Source of the DNA: Mycteria americana
Lineage: Eukaryota; Chordata; Aves; Ciconiiformes; Ciconiidae
DNA: 64,000 nucleotides
Assembly: GCF_035582795.1 (NCBI RefSeq)
Contig: NC_134373.1
Location: 29,916,501-29,980,500, forward strand
Reading direction: 5' to 3'
The notes under the pieces were generated by a model, which did not search any database, was not told the origin of the DNA, and was given only the letters and a program-made list of their open reading frames with translations. The translations under genes and the position numbers were made by a program. This document shows positions 34,701 to 47,200 of the stretch, piece after piece (positions within the stretch are counted from its first letter, which is position 1; the number at the start of each line of letters is the position of its first letter).

Positions 34701-37700
34701 GATAAAGGAAGTGAAGTCAGACCTTCTATTGGTTCCTCAAAGTTCTTCCCCATTTCCTTTTACCACTTCTGTCTAATTCAGATTGCATTTGAGTCAGCTG
34801 CTTTCATCTTGACACTTATGTCATTCAAGCATCCACAAAGTTAGTAAGCTAATGTCTGCATTTCAACTGACTGATAGGTACACCAAAACCTATCTTACTT
34901 TTGTCACTGCAACATGAAGCTTCTTGTAATTTCCCTGGCTGTTCAGCATTTACAAAAACAAGATAATGGAATGTTGCTGGGACAATTTGTAAGCCTAATA
35001 TCTGAAGTTCATTAAACATGGTTTTCTTCCTGAAACACACTCTGGCCCTTCCTCTGTTCTTGTAGGTGCTTGGTATTTAACTGGTATATAAGCCAGAGTG
35101 GAAGAAATAATAATGGGCATCTAAAAATGATGATTTTGTTAGGGAAACTTGATTCTGTTAAGGGGCAAAAAAGGCTTTTTAGATTTGTCTGAAAGCAAGC
35201 ATTCCTCTGTATTTTTAGGTTTGTGAGTGTTCTACTTCTTTATGAAACCCAGCTTATGACAGTAAGCAGGACAAACCAGACACCTCATGTTTTTCTTGAA
35301 ACCATTGTGGGTATTATCCACCTCCCCCTTGCACTGCTGCTTTTATGTAGCCAATCCGAAATGTATCAGTGGAAAGGAGAAAACCATCTGTAACTTGTTT
35401 TGAATGCAGAAAGAAGAACCAGAAGAGAAAAGAAACAGATAAGAGAGATGGGGAAGACTGGGAAAGAAACAGTCTTCCTAGCTCGTGCAAGTAGTTGCCA
35501 GAAAACCTGAAGCACAGAAGTATTACAATATATTATTGGTATGGAGCAACAAAGACTTTATTGCTTGATACAGCACACTGTGTTTCGTAGCTCCACCCTA
35601 TCATATAATCCCTTTTATTGAACATTGTTTCAAACTGGTTGAGGTTCCTTATATCCTGTTTGTAGAACAAGTGGTTAGAAATTTATCTCAGACAAAAATA
35701 TAGTCCTAAATTTGGACTGAATTCTTCCCTGAACACTTTGTGTACTGTATTTTGTACTCCTCATTTCTTTTCCAGAAGCGCTTTCTTCTCCTGTCTGGGC
35801 AGTGTGTCTGTGAGAGTGTTGCTCTCCTCCATATCATTTAAAAACATAAATCTAGTTGGTGTTACATTTTAAGCTTCTTAATAAAAATTCCATCAGGTAT
35901 ATATGCAGAAAAAATTGTGTTTCGAAGTGCTTGAAAACTATAATACATACAATTTTTGCAATCTCAGGTGAAGCAATCTGAATTCTTTCTGTTTTATCAT
36001 TGTTGTGCCTTTTCAGGTATTTCATTTTGGTACTGCTTGATACTGGAACAGTCTTTTGACTGTTCTTAATTGATCTACGTCTTTTTTTGGAAGCTTAAAA
36101 ACGAATCCATTTGAGCTTTTGCAATACTGAGCAGCATGAGAGAGGACCTTCATCTATCCTGTGGGCTGTGTGCCTGACTAAGCATCCTCATGTGAGGAAT
36201 TCCCTCTCTACAGCAGCATGACATAGTTGGTTTATGTTTGTATCTTATGACCTACTAAAAATATTCTCGTTTCTTCCCACTTACCTTCTAAGATCCTCTT
36301 CTGCAGAATTGGTGTATAACCACTTTGTATGCAATTTCTGTGTTTTTGCAGAGGATTATGCCTGCTTGAGAGAGTATAGAAATTGTCCAAACTTATAAAA
36401 GAAATGTATGTTTTCAGAAAATAGTTTTCTAACTAAATTTTTAAGTATAAATGTTGTTCTTGTGTTCTGAAGACACTAATGACACTTTAAGAATTTTTTT
36501 TCCCCCGAAATTTACACTTGTGTTACTGGGAATGAAGTAGATCTTATCTACATTTCAGTAATTGACTGGATACAGTGTCCATGAGGGGTTGTGAAAACTA
36601 CTGGGATTAGTAGAGAAAGCATAAATGGATCAGGAGCTGACCAAAGACTGCAAACAGCTATACCGTAAGAGCAGCTAACAGGATGGAGGGAGATTATTAG
36701 TCATGCTCTTCAAGAATCAGTTTTGAAATTAATCCTGTCTCATTACATTCATTAATAACCTTGGTGCAAGAATTATGTCTCTTCTTATTAAAAGCTGTAG
36801 ATAACAAAGTTCAGAAAATTTTTTAGTATTTCAGAGGACTGGATTATCCTGTAAGGAAAGTAAGATAAACTAATAGATTTGAGTTAAAAAAAAAAAAATA
36901 ATCAATATAATTTAGTAATATGAAATCAAGTATTTAAGGCATAAGAATAGTTCTTTGGTTTTAGGAATCATGAATTGGTAAGTAGGAGAGGAATTTGGGA
37001 ATGCTGATAGTAATGTAAGTAACAGCTCCCAATATGAAGCATGAGCAAGGCTAACCCACCGAATAGTTATCAGTGGTTCACTGTCAGAGCACAATGTACC
37101 TAATAGTGTCTGCATTGGCTAATGATTTTTATTACTGGCTTGGATAACAGAAGAGAATTGGGGATAGCATGTCTGAAGTTTCACCCACAGCACCAGCTAG
37201 GGGTGACTGCGAATATGTTGGAGAAAAAGTTTCAATGCAGAATTTTTACATGGTTTTTTGTAAACTTGTCAAGGTAAAGTAGGGTTGAATTCATTAGTTT
37301 CTGTAGAACATAGAGTGTGTTTTTTAAAATGTATTTAGAAAACTGTTTTCTAAGAAATGTATCAATCTTTTCAAAGTTTAGACAGTTTCTCTTGTGCAAT
37401 TGTTTTCAAGACTTTCCTTTTTGCATGAGAATACATCTGGAAACAAATAGCATTCTTTGAGAGTTTTGAAATGTCTTAGTTTTTAAAAGGAATTACATAA
37501 ATTGGATTGCAATTCATAAAACACATGTACAATTTTAATATAAATATTAGAAACTTAGTTTTAACAGTAATCTATGTTATAGGTAGATACTCTGATTTAC
37601 TGAGCTTATGGCAACAAACTGAAATAATGGCCTCTTACTTCAGGAGATCTGTGCTGAAACCAGCTGAGGTCATAAGAGAAATTCTAGTTCTGTCCCCATT

Positions 37701-40498
37701 TCTCTGAAAAAGAATGCTGCTACTCAGTGCCCTATTAGGACAGACAAAAGGCTGATCAACAGGAACATCTGGATCTGACTGTCAAATGGCCTAGTGTGGC
37801 AATACAACTAATTGCAGCTTGCTCTTAACATTTGTGTCCTAGTTCAGATTTACAGCGTTTACAATAAGATTATCAGGCTGTTATGCTTTTTTTTTTTTTA
37901 ATGTTTGGAAAAAAAATAGGAAGGGGGAAAAAACTTCATTTGTTTCTGAGCAATTGATGTAATTTTAGTAATTGTGAAGAGTAGATAATGTCCTTTAAAA
38001 GCTTTAATACATCTACTCTATGGACTGGTCTGGCTGTCTTAAACACTTTTTTCAGTGCCAACAATGTGCCAAGGTGAACTGATCATATATGTTTTAAACC
38101 TTAAGGATGTTTGGAATGCTTTTGATGGTTTGTATGTCTATATGTTATGTATACCAACAGGATTTCTCATACAGTATTGTGCATTTTAGTTAAATGCTGA
38201 ATTGCCTTTCCTTCAGGATTTCTGTTCCTGCTTGTGTTTAGTCTCATCTAAGCTTACTTGGATCGGATCTATTACAATATAAAAAAAGGTACAGGATTTG
38301 TCTACATAGGAATTTCTTGTAAAATAAAGTTCTAGTAACAAGGAAAATCATTATTTCAAACCTCTTCTTATGCACGTTCTTATTCCCTATTGCGTGTTTA
38401 ATTGACTTTTGGCTGAATTGTCTTCTGAAGTGAAATAAAGGCAGCCTTACTGTTGAATAAATGGGTGCTGTTTTGGATTATGTTAGAGAAGAAAAGAAGA
38501 AGAGAGAGAGAAGGAAAAAGATGGGTTAGATTTTTAGTAAACTGGATCGAAACCTGAACATCTGAAGTGATTCGTCTTGAGCTTTTGTGGGAGACATCTT
38601 TTATTTTTGCTTTCCTGAAGAAAAAGTTTTTGTGGAGTCTTTTATGCATCTTAAACATCTTAACTATCAAAATACATGGAAACGCAAAATACCAATATGT
38701 ATAGGACAAAACTGGAACAGGTAGGAGGTCAATATATTTCATGTAAAAGTTAAAAAATTTTACATGACTTGGTCTCCTAAGCACTTACAGCAGTTCTGAA
38801 AAGTAAATTTAAAGTACTATTTCAATGTCAATCTCTGCATTTGTTTTAGAAATAAAACTTAGGTTTCTAAATCAGTTAAATTGTTTTGAAGAGTTCATTT
38901 GCCATCTGAAAGGCATCTTACAACTTGTAACCTAAAGCTAACTAAGCTGTCTAATAGATAGGTGCAGCTAAAAATATATAGGGATCTTAATACTTCTCCT
39001 TTCCCTATGCCCAACTAAACATTGGCTACTGTGTATAAATATTTTTCTTCTGTAGCAATTATTGTTCCAAGACCTACACCGATGCCTGGTCTAGTAATTT
39101 TCCGGAAGATGTTAACTCAGCCACACATAGCTGAGCCTATGTCCCCTCAACTGTTCTCATTTGACTGTAGCAGTAATACATCCCTTGAGCACCGTAAACC
39201 CTCTGAAGCAAGGTTCTCTATGGCTATGCAGATTCCTAAGCGTATTTTTTTTAATGGAGTTATTGTAAATGTTATTAATGCTTCACCTTTTCAGAGGAAT
39301 GTATACATTCACTGACATCTTGAGAGTTGTATTCATACATCAGAACCTTTCCGAACAGTAATATTAATATGTTAAATCTTTCACTTACAAAGGTTTTGGC
39401 CCTTACTGTTGAGAAGAGAATCTTAGGAGCATGTGTGTAGGTGATGCAGCTCCCCAAACCTGCAGAGAGCCTGCAGTGGTTCCTAGAGGCAGATTGTTAC
39501 ATCCATTTTAATTGCCTTTGCCTTTCTAATTCCAGTGCCACCGTCTCAGTACTTCTCATGATCTCCTGCTGTAGCCAGGGTGTGATAGAGATGGGTGGTC
39601 ATTGCTGATGTCGGCTGATAGGTTTTTGACTAGCGTGGTGCAGCAGAAGCAATTGCTCTAGGATGCTGCATTCAAATAACTGTTATAAACAGCTGATAAT
39701 GACAGAAGTTTGGAAGGGAAGGAGCAGATCTTGCTTTATCTCTTCCTTCTGCTGCTGCTTCTCTGCTTTACCCACAACTGGGCATCGGTACAGGTCTTTG
39801 GAGTCCATCCCTGTACAGCTACATGGTATTTTCAGGTAGGAGAAGATGTATCATCAAACAGCTACGTAATCAACTTGGCCTTGCCTACCCCACCCCCTAC
39901 TGCCTGAGCTGAAAGTTTTATACCAATTATATTAGATGCACTGGCATGAAACTCTTCATAGCAAAACATCTTTAATCTCTCTTGTATTTTAATGTATCAG
40001 AATATTGTGCTTTGTCTTTTATTGGCAAAAGTGACAATGATTATTTTCAGTATGCATTTATCCATTTGGACTTGGACATCTACACGATAAGAAAAAAAGA
40101 TTGTGAATTAAAAGTCTAGACCCCAGCAATATTCTGACAAATAGTAAAACTGAACACACAATAAGAAACTTCAGTGAAAGTTTCTCCTAGAGAGACTAAT
40201 TGTAGAAAAATGTATCAGCACCAATTACAACAGGAAATACTGTCTTTCTGGAAAGGTCTGCCAAAGTCATTGATGAAGATAAAATCCAGTCTTTCCTGAG
40301 CTGCTTTGTGTGATTGTGTGCCAAAGATGATATGCTAAAGGGATCATAGACTTTATGCCAAGTTCTGTGGGATTTAAGGATTGCTTGTTAACTAGAGGAA
40401 ATTTTTTCTTTGAGTTGCATAAATTAATCTTTCTTCTAACAATTTATCTTTTGTTTATGTATTACTGTTCCTTGTTCATTTGTACTGTCATCATCATT

Positions 40499-40523
40499 CC
40501 CCCCCCCCCCCCCCCTTCCCCCC
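40499..40523. repeat. C17 tract followed by TTC6-7
   Basis: A run of 17 C, interrupted by TT, then about six more C. It is the third long C tract on this strand. Confidence 0.8.
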
Positions 40524-41084
40524 ATGCACTAGTCACTTTTCATACCACGGGGAGAAAAATTCTGCATCAAAAGGACTTGGCACAGCACGCATTGCAGATA
40601 AGAACCCGAGTGCCGTGTTCCTGTGTTTTAAGTGATCATCCTGACAGTGATGAGTAACACGGAGAAGTATAGGACGCAGGTCCTATATACAGTGAACCTT
40701 CCTTGGTGTAGCCACATATGAACTGGTTATAAATCAGTTTCCTGGTTTTGTTTGGTTTTAACATGTAGGCACTGATGGCTATAACTTTTATTCTGTAGAA
40801 GCTGTAACTGTTTTTAAATGTTCATGGTAAACCCAAAAGCATTTCCGGTGTCTTTCAGGCAATGAAGTACTGGACTGAAATAGGAAGCCACTAGTCTGTT
40901 ATCTTTTAAATAGAGTGCATTGTATAAGCTTTAGTGTTCATTTTCATAGCAAAAGAAAGAACAAGCATAAATTTGAAATTGTGAGGATCACGTTGTTAAT
41001 ACATATGGCACATAACTATTATAAAAGACCTTATTCTAATGCCAGTACCTGATAAGAACAGCAAGAGATGTATGACCAGTGTGG

Positions 41085-41245
41085 GCTGCTGCCACTGACT
41101 CACTGTGTAATGACAGGCAAATTACTCAGTTTTCTGCATCTCGTTCTACTCCTTTATAAATGAGAAATATTGTTTCCCAGTAAAACTCTTTGAGATCCTT
41201 GGATAAAAGGAGATTTTTTTTTTTTGTATGCCTACTGAGTATATA
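41085..41245 (+). mobile_element. MIR-type CORE-SINE relic
   Basis: CTGCCACTGACTCACTGTGT, AATGACAGGCAAATTACTCA, GTTTTCTGCATCTCGTTCTA and TTATAAATGAGAAATATTG follow the MIR core order: CTGCCACTTACTAGCTGTG, then GGCAAGTCACTTAACC, then CTCATCTGTAAAATGGG. The 3' part, CTCTTTGAGATCCTTGGATA with AAAGGAGATT, matches the L2-like tail (CTTTGAGATCCTTGGATGAA with AAGCGCTAT). It is an ancient amniote SINE in plus orientation, well diverged but with good collinearity. Confidence 0.65.
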
Positions 41246-44200
41246 AATTTGAAGTGAGAAAGTGCAGCAAATACCAGGTTCTATGCAAGTCTTTTACCAG
41301 TACAGACACAGTACGATGAGTCTTGCTGCTCATTATGGATTGTAGAGAAGCACCTTGTACTCCTGAAGACCTCTGTAAAGCACAAGCAAAAAGAGGGGTT
41401 TAGGTTAGACTTGGCACTTCAGTCCATGTTCTGTTCAAGCCTTTTTATAGTTAAGTACAGCTTCAGTAAAACTTCTCTGTGTGCACTGATAACTACCATT
41501 CTGTTTTCTTTGATATGCCAGACACTGTACCACCTTCAGATGAAATAGTACAGGGAGCCTTTTAGAGCAGTTTTCTGTCAGTCTCCCTCACCTCTTTCAC
41601 ATTATGTCTTTGGCTGTGTTTTATCACTGAATTTTCATAATGTTTTGGGAAACTTGACCTTTCCAGAATTGTCTGCATTAACACTATAGTCTTAATCTTT
41701 CCCCTGGCACCTCCTGAAACAAAATACAAATTAACGATTCAGATACCATAAAACAAATCACATGCCACTTGTTTCTTCCCAACTATTCTTCATTGTCATT
41801 GTTTGCTGTATTGTGTGCAAGTCCTTGTGTATTCTGTGGTGAAAGAGACCTGAATAATGCAGGAGATTTAAGGGGTGTCAGTAGCAGATAAGTAGAGAAA
41901 CTATGCCACAGTTTCAGGTATATATATAAGACGATTTGGATAAACATTAAAAAAAATGGCATTATTTCAGCACTGACATGTGGAAGTTAACTTAGGTTTG
42001 ATGTATGGTTTGTTTTTTAATAAATTCAGACTTATTTTGTGATAGTCCATAAATAGCCGTGGAAGTGGTGGAGGGTACATGAACTTTCTGGTCTCTAGTG
42101 CTTCAAGGAAGAATATGTTGTTGTCTCTTTTTGTAAATGATTGCCCCTCTGTTTTTGCATCTTTATCTCCTTCCATTCCAGTTATCATCATTCTTCATCC
42201 CTTTTTAATTTGCTGAGTTCCTTAGACTTTTTATTCACAAGAAGTGCCTGCTTTACCTTCATAATAAAAAAAAAAATTTCATCCTATCAATTACTCTAGC
42301 TATCTGTGTTCTGCCCCAAATTCAGTAAATACACAATCTAAAACTTCAGTTTCAAATTTCTCTTTACATTTTCCCCCACCTTTTCACCATTTCCCACTCT
42401 TTTATTCTTCTCTTGAAATTGCTTTTACCAAAATGAATGTCTTCACTTGGCTGGATGCTAATACCTTTACTCAGTTTTCCTTGTTTTGACTGTGAAAGAA
42501 GCAGCTTCCCCGCTTCGTGGCCACCTCCTGTCCTCCTTGTGCTTCTGTAGTGCTTATGCTGCTACACAGTGAACCATATTGGGGAATTGGTCTGATTGAA
42601 AAATAATTTTGCCAAAATTGTGTTGCTGCTTAATTCTCCACTCTGGTTTACCATATGGCTGTACAAATGGCTATGTCAGCAGTAGGGAGAGTATGATGCA
42701 AGGCTGGAAACGAGTGGCCAGACTCAGGAGTGGGTCGGGAATGCTGTGTTAGCTAGCAGTGCCAGGTTATATCAAAATAAAGAGTTCATCAGAGTAAAGT
42801 CTAATTGTCTCTGACGTGATCACATCCTGCTTCTGGAAATCCTGATATCTGCTGCTTTTTTCCTTGACCTCTCTCCCTTTCCCCCTTGTTGTTTAACATA
42901 TTTTCCAAAGCTGCTTGTTCATCTCTCTCTTATAAGTGATCAATAACAACATCAGTTGAAGCCTCCATTTCTCAGTGTGCACAGGAGGTGGAGCCTGTCA
43001 TCCTCAGAACATGTTGAAAACTTCCTGTTTAAATAATTTGGGTGGGCATCATTAGTCAAACCTGTACCATCATTTGGAAATACGTGTTAAATAATTACGA
43101 TAAGGTTTAGACTGATAAGCTCTTGGAGTTGGATATGTATAAGTTTCAAAAGAATTATTTAAGTCAGTAGTTTTCCAAGGCAGCACAGTATGATACCTAT
43201 TTAGTATGAAATTTTAAAGACTTAAGCCATTTTGGTAGAATCATTGGCAAGAAAACAGATAAACTTATCTGCTTTTATAACGTCTTTCCGGCAGGGACCA
43301 GATACCTTCACAACAAATAATTTTGTTTTTCATGTCCCTGAAATCACAAGGCGCTCTTTGTCTGTAAACAAATGCACTAAATAATCCCACCCTTTTCCTT
43401 AGTCTACAGAGATGCACTTTTGTTAGTCTGCAATCAAGTTATAAATAGCAGCATAAAAGTGTTTGTGGGGTTTTTTTGGGGGGTGATGGTTTGTTCTACT
43501 CTACAGATATTAAACTGATTCTGAAATGGTGAAATATACATCTGAATTTAACTTACCTGCAATGCTGGGCATTTTCAAATCTGAGCCTAGGTTAAGGCCC
43601 ACAAAGAATATGAATTCACATCTAAATCCAGTTCTGCATTCTCCCATGGTGCTAGGTAAATAGGCGTTCTGGCTCGATCCAAACCTATATGTAATGGTGC
43701 ATCTGCATGTGTTTAAGTCTCAAAATGCTTCAGCTAACCTAAGAATATCTTTTTGTTGTTCTTAAAAATTTTATGTAAGTTATGTTCCCTCTATTCCTTT
43801 ATTTACCTGGAAAAAAGTAACAGAAAAGGTGGCGTTGTTTAACAGTGTGATACATGCCATTGAGACAGTTTCTGCAGCTTGGCTTTGATATTCAGCTGTG
43901 TACATCCTTTCAGAAAGGAATGATATTAATTACCCTCTGGTGAACCATATAAGCTGTATTTCATGGTGTTGTCCTTGTCTTCTTTCTGGCTATCATAATC
44001 CTGATTATTGACTTTCAAAATTTCCATTTGTTTCTAGGACAAAAGATCAATCTTTGGTTCTTTCAAAGATCAAACCATGAAGTAAAACAAAAATCTGAGC
44101 TTAATGCACTGAAACAAACATGAGCTCGCTCAGGCTACAGATTATCATCCAGTATTAGTTTTTTTTCAGTAAATAGGTCATTTTCCAAACTTTAATACCA

Positions 44201-47200
44201 AGATTTGATGCACTACCCTGATGAAGGTGAACTGTTGAATTCTACTCTCTTGAAGTATAACCCCAAATCAGAAATGGAAAACAGACTGTTCTATGGCACG
44301 TAAAATGTAAATAAATGTGACTTTTTGTGGGTTTGTCCCATGATCTCTATACCTTCTCCCAAAATATCCTAAGGCCTTATTATATATGCACTAGGGGATC
44401 TGATGCCCGTGTCATAAGGCTGGCAGCACTCTTCTGCCTGAGAGCTCTTAGCGTTGCCTTCCTCCTATTCTCAGTAGTCGTATAATGACTTTTTAGCCTG
44501 TACCTGTTCCATACTGCTGGTACCTGCTGATAACATGGATCCTACCGCCTGGCTTTTCCGTAAGCCCTTGAACGCTATTCTCTTTTCCCTACTGAAAGGA
44601 AGGCATGATCTTCATTCAGGAGTTGCTCTCGTATTCCTGAGGTAATATTTTTCTTGAATTGCTGCCAGTGGAGAGAGTGGTTGTGTTCTCTTTACCTAAA
44701 TGTTGCTGTGAAATAGTTTTCTATTTCTCTGCTGTTGCCTTGCCTAGATTTTATGTACTTTCCATAGATGTCGTATTTTTATCTGTAAGTGTTCTGAAAA
44801 CAGGCATTTAAGTAAAGGCTCTCTGATTTCCCTTAACTCTGATATAGTTATTCTGTAAAGCGATTTTGTATTCTCTTAAATATCAATCATATTCGATACA
44901 AAACTGAAAAGAACTTCTTAGTGAAGCCAGCAAAACAGGAAAACAAGCTAACTACAAAAGTTATATCAGATAAACTAATATCAGATAAATGTTCAAACCA
45001 CTATAATATTAAGATCTTTCCCATCCCTTGTGGTTCAGACTAAAAATTCAACAGTTCGTGGAACTGCAAGATGAGATGTAAGAACCAGATTTGTGGCATT
45101 ATTAAAACTTGGCATGTAATGATGGCATGGCTACTCCTACTCCAGCTACCAATATCTTCCCATATCATGTTTCAGAGGAGTGTAACAGCAAGTTTACAAA
45201 ATAGCTTCATAGAATATACAGTGGCAAAAATACTAGTGGTTGTTCGTAGATGTAAGTTATTTTGCCAGAGTGACCACCATGTGCCAGAAAGATGTACATG
45301 TAGTGTAGCCTATATATCTGTTAAAAAACAAAGCCTACCACAACGTATGCATAAGCTGTAGGTTTGGGTATCTGTGGTCTTCAGTTACTTATTTTGGATT
45401 TCTTGAGAGCTAGATGAGGTTTTTCTGCACTTTCATGAGCTCTGTCAGCACTTGTTCAGCCTAGTTGGCACCTCTTCATTTCTCTCTGTTTTTTTCAGCA
45501 GATTTTCTTAGAGAAAGGCGGATGATCTAACACTGTGAAGAAATTCTAATTTGTGTTTCTCTTTATATACTTCCAGAGGACAGATGGACATGTCTGTTAT
45601 TTAATAATGCTCATGTTACATCCTTCGTAAAGAATCAGAATAGCTCCTAGCAGTCTGCCTGCCCGTCAGTAGCAGACACAAGCTTCTTGCTGGTTTTGTG
45701 TTAAATAGCAGGGATTTCTGCTCTCCGGGCTCCAGCTTTCAGAGTTTGAGAACAGCACATTCTCGGATGGGCATTGTACATTCCTCATGCTCTTGGCTGC
45801 TGAGAAGTTCTCTTTCTTTGAGAGATTTTTGGGTGACCTTCTGGTAAATAAACATGCTGTGCTGGTTCTTGGAGAGTGGGAGCTACTTTTCAAAAGGATA
45901 AGGAGGTGGTGGTAATAAATTCTTTACCACTGCCTGCCTCTCTGATGCACATAACATCACGCTCATTCTTAAGAAATTGCCAGAGCATCCTGACACCAGC
46001 TCATGAATCTGGAAAGGATAAGCTTTGTTTCATTTCTTTCCTCTGAACAGTCCAAACTAAAGAACACTCAGATATTCTTCGGCTTGCCTTCTGAGCCACC
46101 CCACTGTTGACTAACACTAAAGGAGTGGCATGGTGCAAGGCACTGGCTACCCCCTGTTTCGTGAGTGGTCGGTAACATTCCCGGCAGCCTCAGTTCAGTA
46201 ATCGAGTGATCCAGCTGGAACCACATCTCTTTTGTTCTCTGGCTTCACAGACTCCAGTTTTGGACCTGCTAGCACCAACTTCAGAGGAGAGGACCTTTTC
46301 CAGCAGTGGACAAAGCTGAGACTTCTCAAACCTTTACTGGACTGTAAAGGGACCCATCGATCTGTGTGTTTCTACTGTCTTTGCAACTTCCTAGAGCTAC
46401 CAAAACCTTTCCAGTCATGGGTCACCGGGGTCTCCTTCCTGTGATCTAGGGAATAAATTGTATGCCATTGTCGCATGTTTCCACGGTAGGCCAGGATGTT
46501 ATCGGTGTTACTCGGTTTGCTGACAGTTCTGAGACTGTTGAACTCTGATATTGGGAGCCCATTTCAACAACTGCACGATCATATCTAGATGACTAGTCAG
46601 TATTTGCCAACCCATAGCGACCAATACTTGCTGAAGTGCACTTGTTCTGAAGTCAGTATTGCTAATGCCGATATGGTGGCTGGAATTCAGAAGGGATAAT
46701 CTGGACTTTGTCGGCTAGAGTGCTCCCCATAATCATAATGCAAATGTAACTTACTCAGATCTCCTTTGTATGCTATTAAAGAATGCAGTTTCTATATCTG
46801 CTCCCAGGTTTATTATTCTGTAATGGGAAAAGGATCCTCTCTGTTTTATGGGTTGAAGTTTTTTTCCTCTTGGTAATATGGCAAGCTTGTTCATCTCTGT
46901 CACAGATCCACTAGTTATATCAGGAAGGACTTAACTGGGAAAACTGATCTAAGTGGCTGGTGGTTTGGTTTTGGGTTGGCACTCTGAATCTTTCTTCAGC
47001 CTTACTATTCTGGGCTGTCTCTTACATCTTTGTTAAGATGAATCTTGTTGCTAACTCAGTTTACCGCTGCATTTTTGGAAGTACTGAATTTCCTAAAGTC
47101 CTTATTTAAAGTACTTCTTGTAGTGAAAGACTTGGTCCCCCAGAAGAACTGCATCTGATCTGTGATATTCTGATGAGAACATCTTGCTATTTAGAAAGAA

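Larger units (their letters stand above)
31255..41084. other. AT-rich interval, no exon recognised
   Basis: Low-GC sequence rich in short T and A runs, including A17 at 34,684-34,700. Short patches of more balanced composition at about 33.6-34.6 kb give small overlapping frames with no domain. A 65-codon frame at 39,710 contains a Leu-rich stretch (LYLFLLLLLLCF) that mimics a signal peptide but comes from a CTTCTGCTGCTG run. I see no RNA gene. Confidence 0.45.

Noticed and set aside
39710..39907. Signal-peptide-like frame with a Leu-rich stretch
   Set aside because: The hydrophobic run is the translation of a CTTCTGCTGCTGCTT simple repeat. The frame ends soon after with no mature domain.
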